From Gallionella sp. (lineage in GTDB: Bacteria > Pseudomonadota > Gammaproteobacteria > Burkholderiales > Gallionellaceae), in NCBI GenBank assembly GCA_025362155.1, contig JANYHX010000318.1, forward strand, positions 1 through 8,104: 8,104 nucleotides of DNA. Reading direction: 5' to 3'. The translations under genes and the position numbers were made by a program. How positions within the stretch are numbered: position 1 is the stretch's first letter; the number at the start of each line of letters is the position of its first letter. The notes beneath the pieces are model-generated. The model was not told the origin of the DNA, made no database searches, and was given only the letters and a program-made list of their open reading frames with translations. Shown here piece after piece: positions 1 through 5,628 of this stretch.

Positions 1-474
1 CTGGATATCGACCAGTTGCCGATGGTAATCAATTACGAGATACCCAGCGCGCCGGAAGATTATGTGCACCGCATCGGACGAACCGGCCGTGCGGGCGCTT
101 TTGGCAAAGCGATTTCGCTGGTTTCACCGGAAGAAGAGAAATACCTGGAGGAAATCGAAAAGCTGATCAAGACCGAAATTGAAAAAGAAACGGCGGTTGT
201 GCCGCACGTTGCGCATTCCCATGCCACGACCAGCACCAGAAGCAGCCGAACTTCTCCCAGTCCTCGCGAGTATGAAAAGTTGCCTCCATCGCGAAGCGAA
301 CATGCAGCGCGTAGCCATGCCTCGCGTCCTGCCACAGCAAAAAAATCCAGCCACGATCCGTGGTTCGATAGGCCTTACGAACCGAGCGGCAACGCCATCC
401 CTGCCAAACAACCCGAAAAACCGGGGAAGCCAAAGAAAGAAGTTGCAGCGATATTTGTGCGACGAACCAAATAA
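1..474 (+). CDS. rhlE: RhlE-type DEAD-box ATP-dependent RNA helicase, C-terminal fragment (5' end outside window)
   Basis: The reading frame is open from base 1, so the start and the N-terminal RecA-like domain lie upstream; 157 residues are visible. DEAD-box helicases unwind short RNA duplexes using ATP, and RhlE acts in ribosome assembly and RNA decay. The visible part starts inside motif V ([15 protein letters not shown], residues 1-15) and includes motif VI ([10 protein letters not shown], residues 23-32), whose arginines contact ATP and RNA. The LDIDQLP..NYE.P pattern is typical of the RhlE subgroup. After about residue 60 the sequence becomes a low-complexity Ser/Pro/Lys/Arg/His-rich tail ending in a basic KPKKE...RRTK stretch, as is common in RhlE proteins, where such tails bind RNA non-specifically. 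The gene converges on the exonuclease gene with 34 bases between stops. RhlE rather than SrmB or CsdA is a family-level judgement. Confidence 0.9.
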   Translation: MDIDQLPMVINYEIPSAPEDYVHRIGRTGRAGAFGKAISLVSPEEEKYLEEIEKLIKTEIEKETAVVPHVAHSHATTSTRSSRTSPSPREYEKLPPSRSEHAARSHASRPATAKKSSHDPWFDRPYEPSGNAIPAKQPEKPGKPKKEVAAIFVRRTK

Positions 475-508
475 GAAAAGCTTCGCTCAATGCATCTGAG
501 CCATACCA

Positions 509-1294
509 TTAATTTTCTGGTTGCGGCCACGCGGCCAGAAATTCGCGCCAGTGGGGTTGTTCGAGCTTGCTCAGTTCACGGCGTACCAGTTCGCATTCCT
601 GCTGGTAGCGTGCCCGGGTAAAGACACCGCGCATCATCTGAAAGCGCGCGAACACCAGCCAGGTATTCGCCACATCAGTCTCGCAATAGTTGCGTATCTC
701 CTCCAGTTTGCCCTGCTGATATGCGCTCCACACCTTGCTGCCGTCCATGCCGAGCTTGCCGGGGAAACCAATCAGTTTGGCCAGTTCATCCAGCGGGGCG
801 TTGGCACGGCCGGTATACATCGCGAGCAAGTCCATCAAATCCAGATGGCGCGAATGATAGCGGCTGATGTAATTATTCCACTTGAAGTCCTTATCGTCTT
901 CGCCCATGTCCCAATAGCGCCCACACTGCACCCCGTGGATCAGGCCGCGATAATGCAGCACCGGCAGATCGAAGCCACCGCCGTTCCATGACACCAGTTG
1001 CGGGGTGTATTTTTCGATGCCATCAAAGAAGCGTTGAATGATGCTTCCCTCATCGTCTTCCAGTCCGCCCAGCGACCACACGCGGAAATTATCGCCCTCG
1101 CGCAACGCGCAGGAAATTGCTACGACGCGTTGCAAATGATGAGCCATAAAATCACTGCCGGTTTTTTGACGACGCAATTGAAAGGCCATCTCCGCCACTT
1201 CAGTATCGCTGACGCGGCTATCCAGTTCGTTCAGGGCGCGCAGCCCGGCGATGTCGGGTATGGTTTCGATATCAAAAACGAGGGTGGGGTTCAT
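509..1294 (-). CDS. PolB-type 3'-5' exonuclease (DEDDy fold, DNA_pol_B_exo2 family)
   Basis: The 261-residue protein resembles the stand-alone proofreading-type exonucleases related to the exonuclease domain of family B DNA polymerases. Visible active-site motifs are Exo I FDIETIPD (D8, E10), Exo II SWNGGGFDLPVL (D109) and Exo III YCETD (Y203, D207). The YxxxD spacing makes it DEDDy, and these acidic residues would hold two metal ions. There is no polymerase domain, so it is a free exonuclease rather than a truncated polymerase, and its length fits the family. The ATG at 1294 precedes the conserved FDIET strand by the usual few residues, but no good Shine-Dalgarno sequence is visible. It lies 32 bases downstream of the LexA-like repressor gene on the same strand, so co-transcription is likely and a DNA-damage role can be inferred. 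The in vivo substrate of this family is not established. The family call is firm; the SOS role is inference. Confidence 0.88.
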   Translation of the reverse strand: MNPTLVFDIETIPDIAGLRALNELDSRVSDTEVAEMAFQLRRQKTGSDFMAHHLQRVVAISCALREGDNFRVWSLGGLEDDEGSIIQRFFDGIEKYTPQLVSWNGGGFDLPVLHYRGLIHGVQCGRYWDMGEDDKDFKWNNYISRYHSRHLDLMDLLAMYTGRANAPLDELAKLIGFPGKLGMDGSKVWSAYQQGKLEEIRNYCETDVANTWLVFARFQMMRGVFTRARYQQECELVRRELSKLEQPHWREFLAAWPQPEN

Positions 1295-1326
1295 AGTGAA
1301 GAGTTAAGGGTTTTCATAAATGCGGA

Positions 1327-1965
1327 TTATTTCCGGTATTTGCGGATCAAACCGATTAATACGCCGAATATCTCCAAACTACCTTGCGGACGGATGACTG
1401 CATAAGCCGCGTTGGCGGGGCGCAAAATATACTTGCCACGCTCCTTGTCCAGTGTCTTCAGCGTGAACTCGTTATCCACGATGGCGACCACAATGTCACC
1501 CACATTCGCAAGATTGCGTTTTTCCACCACCGCGACATCACCGTCATGGATACCCGCTTCTATCATCGAATCACCCTTGACGGGAATCAGTGTGGTCTTG
1601 GAAGGTGTATCAATCAGCATCTCGTCAATGATGAAATAGTCGCCTTGGGTCGCCGTTACGGGCATCGGCATCCCTGCCTGAACAGAAGATTCGGCCAACG
1701 GGCGCGCAAAGAATTGACGGGTTGGAATCCAAGCACCATCCGGCGTGCGTTCAATGAAACCGGCGGTATTTAGGCGAGTCAGAATGGCTTTGACCCAGGA
1801 TTTGGAAGCAATGCCGAACACCTCGCATAGCTTGGCATAAGAGGGAATGCTTTTCCAGTCGGCGTAATAATCCTGGAGCTTGGCAAGATACTCGGCGTCC
1901 CTGGCATTGAAGTCCGGGGGAGAGGCGTCTGCGGTAGAGAAGTCGGGGGCAGGGAAGTCAGTCAT
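1327..1965 (-). CDS. LexA-like SOS repressor with S24 self-cleaving peptidase domain
   Basis: The 212-residue protein has an N-terminal winged-helix DNA-binding region (about residues 24-85) and a C-terminal S24 latent protease domain. RecA-stimulated self-cleavage is expected between A97 and G98 (VQAGMPMPV), using S133 (in KGDSM) and K170 (in NEFTLK). All key residues are present. The DNA-binding region is recognisably LexA-like (SIPSYAKLCEVFGIASKSWVKAILTRL across residues 39-65), but its recognition helix differs strongly from E. coli LexA, and an extra Pro/Asp/Phe-rich leader of about 20 residues precedes it. I chose the ATG at 1965. The longer frame starts with a TTG at 2025 that is part of the -35 box, so it would be untranscribed. 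AGGT lies 11 bases before the ATG. The gene is divergent from rlmD and upstream of an exonuclease gene. A canonical lexA may exist elsewhere; this could be a second, LexA2-type regulator. Family certain, paralogue status unknown. Confidence 0.9.
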   Translation of the reverse strand: MTDFPAPDFSTADASPPDFNARDAEYLAKLQDYYADWKSIPSYAKLCEVFGIASKSWVKAILTRLNTAGFIERTPDGAWIPTRQFFARPLAESSVQAGMPMPVTATQGDYFIIDEMLIDTPSKTTLIPVKGDSMIEAGIHDGDVAVVEKRNLANVGDIVVAIVDNEFTLKTLDKERGKYILRPANAAYAVIRPQGSLEIFGVLIGLIRKYRK

Positions 1966-1973
1966 GGCATAAT

Positions 1974-2001
1974 TTGACCTGTAAAAAAGTGCCCTTACTG
2001 T
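1974..2001 (+). promoter_or_regulatory. Possible promoter for rlmD, overlapping the lexA-like promoter
   Basis: On the plus strand TTGACC (1974-1979, five of six matches to the -35 consensus) is followed by a 16-base spacer and TACTGT (1996-2001, a weak -10). Transcription would begin near 2008, inside the palindrome, with a leader of about 60 bases to the rlmD ATG. The -10 region is shared with the opposite promoter. The -35 match is good and the -10 poor, so this is tentative. Confidence 0.3.
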
Positions 2002-2025
2002 AAAGAACGAACGTTCTTTTGTCAA
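1997..2025 (-). promoter_or_regulatory. Sigma70-type promoter of the lexA-like gene
   Basis: On the minus strand a perfect -35 box TTGACA (2025-2020) is followed after exactly 17 bases by TACAGT (2002-1997), a 4-of-6 match to TATAAT. Transcription would start near 1990, leaving a leader of roughly 25 bases before the ATG at 1965. The 17-base spacer is almost entirely the palindrome described separately, so a bound repressor would block RNA polymerase. Confidence 0.75.
2002..2019. promoter_or_regulatory. Candidate LexA-type operator, 18-base perfect palindrome
   Basis: The site reads AAAGAACG-AA-CGTTCTTT: two perfectly complementary 8-base arms around a 2-base centre. Its core is GAAC-GAAC-GTTC, which fits the GAAC-N4-GTTC form known for LexA (DinR) of Gram-positive bacteria, not the CTGT-N8-ACAG box usual in beta- and gammaproteobacteria. 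It sits between the -35 and -10 boxes of the lexA-like promoter, the classic place for autorepression. Binding by this particular protein is inferred from position and symmetry. Confidence 0.72.
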
Positions 2026-2069
2026 TCCGGTTACTCAAATTGCTCCCCTCTCAAACCCGTCCTTAATAT

Positions 2070-3506
2070 ATGGCTACAGAAAATAAAGTAAAAATTGAAT
2101 CGCTAGACCAGGAAGGGCGCGGTGTTGCACGCATCGAAGGCAAAGTAATATTTATCGAAGGTGCGTTGACCGGCGAGGTGGTGAGTTACAGCTCATATCG
2201 CAAAAAACCCTCGTTCGAGCTGGCACAAGTCACGCAGATACACACCACCTCGTCGATGCGTGTGCAGCCCAAATGTAAACACTTTGGCGTTTGCGGTGGC
2301 TGTTCTATGCAGCATCTGGACGCCAGGGCGCAGGTGGCGGTCAAGCAGCGTATTCTCGAAGACAGCCTGTGGCATATCGGCAAGGTCAAGGCAGAAATCA
2401 TTTTGCCGCCGATCTACGGGCAGGCTTGGGGCTATCGCGAACGCGCGCGCATTTCGGTCAAGCACGTCATCAAAAAAGGCAAGACTCTGGTCGGCTTTCA
2501 CGAGAAGCGCAGCAGCTTTGTCGCCGATATGCAGAGCTGCGAAATCCTCGCGCCGAAAATCGCCCAATTGCTACCATTGTTGGCCGAGCTCATCAGTGGC
2601 TTATCGATACGCGATCGCTTGCCGCAAATCGAAGTGGCGGTGGGCGAGCATGTGGATGCGTTGGTGCTGCGCGTGATGGACGCACCCTCCCGCGAAGACG
2701 AAGTGGCTTTGCGCGCTTTTGCGGACAAGCATGACATTCAATTCTGGTTGCAATCCGGAGGGCCGGATACCGTCGTTCCTTTCCATCCGCTGAACGCGCC
2801 GCAGCCCCCGCCAGAGCAGATGATTGCAGAGCGCAGAGAAGGGGCTGTAGGCGGTACTCCCCGCAAACTGCCGCTACGCGGTAACGTGTCCGTACCTCAG
2901 CTTTCCTACAGCCTGCCCGAATTCGGCATCACCATGCCGTTTGCACCCAGCGAATTTACCCAGGTGAACAGCGCGCTGAATCGCGTCATGGTCAGTCGCG
3001 CGATGCGCCTGCTTGATCCGCAACCGGGCGAGCGCATTGCCGATTTTTTCTGCGGCCTGGGCAACTTTACTTTGCCCATCGCGCGCAGCGGCGCGCAGGT
3101 TCTGGGCATCGAAGGCAGTGCCGCATTAGTGGCACGCGCCGAACAAAATGCTGCCACCAACGGCTTGGCGGGCAACACCAAATTTATTGCGATGAATTTG
3201 TTCGAAATGACTGAGGAAGCTTACGCCAAACTTGGATATTTCGACAAAATATTGATCGACCCACCACGCGATGGTGCGCTGGAGTTGGTGAAGGCCCTAG
3301 GATGTAAAAATGGGGAGTATGGAAATGGAGGAGGTAAAAATGCCCCGTGCCGCATCGTATATGTCTCTTGCAACCCCTCCACGCTGGCGCGCGATGCGCA
3401 GGTGCTGGTACACACTCACGGCTACATACTCAAGGCGGCGGGCGTGATGAACATGTTTCCGCATACCTCGCATGTGGAGTCGATCGCAGTGTTTGAGAAA
3501 GAATAG
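2070..3506 (+). CDS. rlmD: 23S rRNA (uracil-1939-C5)-methyltransferase RlmD (RumA)
   Basis: RlmD transfers a methyl group from S-adenosylmethionine to C5 of U1939 in 23S rRNA. The order is a TRAM RNA-binding domain (about residues 1-60), an iron-sulfur cluster site (C69, C75 and C78 in [10 protein letters not shown], with C157 as fourth ligand), a central domain, and a Rossmann methyltransferase domain. The last shows the SAM motif [10 protein letters not shown] (from residue 327), FTQVN (Q298), IDPPRDGA (D397), the catalytic cysteine C434 in [12 protein letters not shown] and the base E470 in the terminal HVESIAVF motif, so the enzyme should be active. At 478 residues it is about 45 longer than the E. 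coli protein (433), owing mainly to two insertions at about residues 245-276 and 411-426. An in-frame TAA at 2064 excludes an earlier start. There is no Shine-Dalgarno sequence before the ATG. It is divergent from the lexA-like gene. Confidence 0.95.
   Translation: MATENKVKIESLDQEGRGVARIEGKVIFIEGALTGEVVSYSSYRKKPSFELAQVTQIHTTSSMRVQPKCKHFGVCGGCSMQHLDARAQVAVKQRILEDSLWHIGKVKAEIILPPIYGQAWGYRERARISVKHVIKKGKTLVGFHEKRSSFVADMQSCEILAPKIAQLLPLLAELISGLSIRDRLPQIEVAVGEHVDALVLRVMDAPSREDEVALRAFADKHDIQFWLQSGGPDTVVPFHPLNAPQPPPEQMIAERREGAVGGTPRKLPLRGNVSVPQLSYSLPEFGITMPFAPSEFTQVNSALNRVMVSRAMRLLDPQPGERIADFFCGLGNFTLPIARSGAQVLGIEGSAALVARAEQNAATNGLAGNTKFIAMNLFEMTEEAYAKLGYFDKILIDPPRDGALELVKALGCKNGEYGNGGGKNAPCRIVYVSCNPSTLARDAQVLVHTHGYILKAAGVMNMFPHTSHVESIAVFEKE
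3301..3342 (+). repeat. Short direct repeat inside rlmD insertion
   Basis: GATGTAAAAATG at 3301-3312 recurs as GAGGTAAAAATG at 3331-3342, one mismatch in 12 bases and exactly 30 bases (ten codons) apart. The purine-rich stretch between them encodes a Gly/Asn-rich segment absent from typical RlmD proteins. Confidence 0.55.
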
Positions 3507-3608
3507 ATCAGGCGGATTATTTACAACGGGGCCGCTACATCGGCGGTGGACTCGTTGGCTCTGCAAGTCGCATGACACGTGCAACGGGATCAGTAAAGCC
3601 TGCGATGT

Positions 3609-4109
3609 TCATTCGGCGTTACGTTTCTCCTCGGGGCTAGCCGATTGTTGGAGCATAGGGATATCTGGCTGTAGCTTCTGGATCTGTGCAATTAGTTCCG
3701 CAGCGTCGAATTTCGGCATGATCGAATAGCCATTGGCTCCGAGCGCGATTCCGGCACGCGCAGTGGAACGATCCAGCTGCGCGCCTATCGCACCGGGCTC
3801 GAGTGACAAGATGAGGAATGCTGCATTGAAATGGGTCTTGTGTTCGCGCACGTCCTTCAGGAATTTGAACATCGATTCTTCCTCAAGGTGCGCGGCGCAT
3901 ACAATCACGTCAACATGATCCTTCCCTTCGATAAATGCCCATGCCTCATCAATCGTGACCGCTCCGATTACCGCGTAACCATCTTTCTTGCAGGCTTCCT
4001 TCAGTTGCATGATATTTTCGAGGCTGTCAAGAAACAATATCCGCCAGGTTTTCTGTGGTAGCTTCGCGTCCGCCGGAGCGGGATGCTCGATTTGCGGCTG
4101 CTTCGTCAT
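3609..4109 (-). CDS. Receiver-like (CheY-fold) protein lacking the phosphorylatable aspartate
   Basis: This 166-residue protein looks like a single response-regulator receiver domain with short tails and no output domain. The alternating pattern fits: RILFLDS as strand 1 (about residues 23-29), VDVIVCA as strand 3 (66-72), FLILS as strand 4 (98-102, S102 in the Thr/Ser position), ALGANGYSIMPKF as the strand 5 region (122-134, K133 in the conserved Lys position). However, the phospho-acceptor position after strand 3 is alanine (A72), and the usual acidic pair of strand 1 is reduced to a single D28. It is therefore probably not phosphorylated in the normal way and may act as a protein-binding pseudo-receiver. 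The ATG at 4109 has a purine-rich AAGGGGGA ribosome site 6 bases upstream. It follows the BI-1 family gene by 29 bases on the same strand, so they may share a transcript. Partner and role unknown. Confidence 0.75.
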   Translation of the reverse strand: MTKQPQIEHPAPADAKLPQKTWRILFLDSLENIMQLKEACKKDGYAVIGAVTIDEAWAFIEGKDHVDVIVCAAHLEEESMFKFLKDVREHKTHFNAAFLILSLEPGAIGAQLDRSTARAGIALGANGYSIMPKFDAAELIAQIQKLQPDIPMLQQSASPEEKRNAE

Positions 4110-4138
4110 ATTTCCCCCTTACTCGACACGGCAGGTTA

Positions 4139-4828
4139 TCAGTCTCGCTCGCCGCTGAACGCCATCAGCAGGCTTAACAGATTGATGAACAGGTTGTAGA
4201 TGTTCAGATACAAACCCATGGTCGCCATCACATAGTTGGTCTCGCCGCCGTTCACGATGCGGCTGACATCAAACAGGATGTAAGCCGAGAAGATCAATAT
4301 GGCAATCGCGGAGATGGTCAGTGACAGTGCAGGTATCTGGAAGAACATGTTGGCGAAGGAAGCGACGATCAGCAGGATCAGCCCAATGAACAGGAACTTG
4401 CCCATGAAGCTGAAATCCTTTTTAGTAACGGTGGCGATGGTTGCCAGGCTACCAAAAATGATGCCCGTTCCACCTGCCGCCATACCCACCAATTGAGCGC
4501 CGTTTTTCAGGTGTAGAGCCACTTGCAGGATAGGGCCGAGGAAAAACCCGGCCACCAGGGTAAAACCCAGCAAAGCAACGATGCCCCAAACGCTGTTGCG
4601 TAGCGCGCTCACTCCAAACATCAAACCCATCATTATGCCGAACATCAGCAGTGAGAAAACCACGGGATGCTGTGCCATGAACGAAAAGTTGGTGGACATG
4701 CCGAACAATGCGCCTATCACCGTCGGGATCATGGTTAACGCCAGCATCATGTAAGTGTTACGCAGTACCTGATTTTTCGGGGTTGCGAGAGTGCCGATTT
4801 GTATTGCGGGTTGATAATCGTAATCCAT
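4139..4828 (-). CDS. Bax inhibitor-1 (BI-1)/YccA family inner-membrane protein
   Basis: The 229-residue, very hydrophobic protein has about seven predicted membrane helices (near residues 25-43, 56-73, 79-100, 113-133, 143-162, 168-187 and 204-225). It carries the signature ILFDVSRIVNGGETNYVMATMGLYLNIYNLF near the C-terminus (residues 183-213). This GGETNY region and the short N-terminus resemble E. coli YccA, which binds and inhibits the FtsH membrane protease; other BI-1 members conduct Ca2+ or H+. D187 is present, while the position of the second conserved aspartate of the Ca2+-leak members is N209, fitting a YccA-like rather than a pH-gated channel role. AGGAGA lies just upstream of the ATG at 4828, making this start secure. 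The gene lies downstream of tRNA-Ser and upstream of the pseudo-receiver gene, all on the same strand. Family assignment is firm; function in this organism is inferred. Confidence 0.9.
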   Translation of the reverse strand: MDYDYQPAIQIGTLATPKNQVLRNTYMMLALTMIPTVIGALFGMSTNFSFMAQHPVVFSLLMFGIMMGLMFGVSALRNSVWGIVALLGFTLVAGFFLGPILQVALHLKNGAQLVGMAAGGTGIIFGSLATIATVTKKDFSFMGKFLFIGLILLIVASFANMFFQIPALSLTISAIAILIFSAYILFDVSRIVNGGETNYVMATMGLYLNIYNLFINLLSLLMAFSGERD

Positions 4829-4919
4829 GTGTATCTCCTAAAAAGTTATGCGTTTAATTCAGCGACGTGCCTAAGACTAATGTAGTGGGGTTAAAGTTGC
4901 AATCATAGTGGGGGAGTTC

Positions 4920-5009
4920 TGGCGGAAGCTGTGAGATTCGAACTCACGGAGGACTCGCATCCTCGGCAGTTTTCAAGACTGCTGGTTTAAACCACTCACC
5001 CAAGCTTCC
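4920..5009 (-). tRNA. tRNA-Ser, anticodon UGA
   Basis: On the minus strand the seven-base acceptor stem GGAAGCT (5009-5003) pairs with AGCTTCC (4930-4924), followed by discriminator G (4923) and a genomically encoded CCA (4922-4920). The anticodon stem GCAGT/ACTGC encloses the loop CTTGAAA with anticodon TGA at 4975-4973, reading UCA and related serine codons. A long variable arm (GAGGATGCGAGTCCTC) marks a class II tRNA, and the T arm has GTGAG-TTCGAAT-CTCAC. The length of 90 with CCA fits tRNA-Ser. A possible -35 TTGGCA lies at 5055-5050, but no convincing -10 accompanies it. Confidence 0.97.
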
Positions 5010-5088
5010 AAATTGTTTTACTGCGTACTCATGCGGCAGTTTTTGGAGTTGCCAACCCCCCGAGGACGCGCATTTTGAGCTAAGCCGT

Positions 5089-5147
5089 TGCCTATGTCCA
5101 GAAAAACACTGCCTATGTTCAGAAAAACGAAGTGCCCAGAAAAATCA
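5089..5147. repeat. 21-base tandem repeat, two full units and a shortened third
   Basis: Units TGCCTATGTYCAGAAAAAC plus two bases occur at 5089-5109 and 5110-5130, nearly identical over 19 bases. A third copy at 5133-5147 keeps TGCC and CAGAAAAA but lacks the six bases between. The third copy overlaps the queD stop codon (5147-5145). Read on the minus strand, each unit gives a GTTTTTCTG tract just downstream of queD, which might slow or end transcription before the tRNA gene, although no stem precedes the T runs. Confidence 0.7.
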
Positions 5148-5588
5148 GGTTCTTACACAGTCCGCCCAATTGTTAGGGGTTTCATAGAGGCGTATTTGTT
5201 GAAGGCGCAGATGGTTGCCATAGGTATCCTGATAGGCCGGATCGAGAATGTCGAAGGCTACCTGGGCGAGATTTTCCGCTGTCGGCACGACGTCGAGCAT
5301 GACGGTCTTGTGATTGGGCAGGGTCGCCAGGAAGTCGCATACCGGCTGGTCGCCGCGATAAACCAGAAAGGCGTGATCCCAATCGTCTACAAGCTTTTCC
5401 TTGGCGATGCGTTTGACGTCGGTGAAGTCCATCACCATGCCTTGTTCGGATAGCCCTTCCTTGGTGATGACGTCTCCGGACAGAGTGATTTCAAGCGCGT
5501 AGCGATGGCCGTGCAGGTGTTTGCACTGGCTGTTGTGGCTGGGAATGCGATGACCGGCATCGAATTCCAGGCGGCGGGTAATGAGCAT
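5145..5588 (-). CDS. queD: 6-carboxy-5,6,7,8-tetrahydropterin synthase QueD
   Basis: QueD converts 7,8-dihydroneopterin triphosphate to 6-carboxytetrahydropterin, the second step in 7-deazaguanine (preQ0/queuosine) synthesis, in the cytoplasm. The 147-residue protein belongs to the PTPS fold family. The zinc ligands are H13, H26 and H28 (FDAGHR and HLHGHRY), the catalytic cysteine is C22, the Asp/His pair is D71-H72 in WDHAF, the PTAEN motif spans residues 102-106, and E136 in LYET would anchor the pterin. All active-site residues are intact, and a single cysteine before KHLHGH is typical of QueD rather than eukaryotic PTPS. Length fits the longer betaproteobacterial type. The ATG at 5588 lacks a clear Shine-Dalgarno sequence, but conserved sequence begins immediately after it. 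Other queuosine genes (queC, queE, queF) are not in the window. It follows tgpA by 40 bases with a possible own promoter. Confidence 0.94.
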   Translation of the reverse strand: MLITRRLEFDAGHRIPSHNSQCKHLHGHRYALEITLSGDVITKEGLSEQGMVMDFTDVKRIAKEKLVDDWDHAFLVYRGDQPVCDFLATLPNHKTVMLDVVPTAENLAQVAFDILDPAYQDTYGNHLRLQQIRLYETPNNWADCVRT

Positions 5589-5617
5589 GTTAGTCGTGAT
5601 CAGTTTAATTGGCGCGG

Positions 5618-5623
5618 ATTATA
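5618..5623 (-). promoter_or_regulatory. Possible -10 element for queD
   Basis: A perfect TATAAT lies on the minus strand in the short tgpA-queD gap, about 30 bases before the queD ATG. No good -35 is found at the normal distance: TTGAAA is present but only 11 bases upstream. An activator-dependent promoter or chance occurrence are both possible. Confidence 0.35.
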
Positions 5624-5628
5624 CCTTG

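Noticed and set aside
485..501. Hairpin GCTCA-N7-TGAGC between the rhlE and exonuclease stops, as a terminator
   Set aside because: Only five base pairs and no T run on either strand; too weak to call.
521..1405. Plus-strand open frames opposite the exonuclease and lexA-like genes
   Set aside because: They are antisense to genes with clear catalytic motifs and show no domain or ribosome site.
1966..2025. N-terminal extension of the LexA-like protein from a TTG at 2025
   Set aside because: This TTG is part of the -35 box and the stretch holds the -10 box and operator, so it should be upstream of transcription. The ATG at 1965 leaves the domain intact.
2260..2734. Alternative plus-strand frames inside rlmD
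   Set aside because: They overlap the conserved Fe-S and central domains of RlmD; composition is typical of frame-shifted GC-rich coding sequence.
3507..3608. Gap between the converging rlmD and pseudo-receiver genes
   Set aside because: I looked for a small gene, a terminator hairpin and repeats in these 102 bases and saw none convincing.
4860..4915. Promoter for the BI-1 family gene downstream of tRNA-Ser
   Set aside because: TTGCAA with TAGTCT at 17 bases is possible, but the -10 matches only three of six positions and alternatives are equally poor.
4920..5009. tRNA-Ser as an integration site for a genomic island
   Set aside because: No integrase gene and no second copy of the tRNA 3' end is found in the window; neighbours are housekeeping genes.
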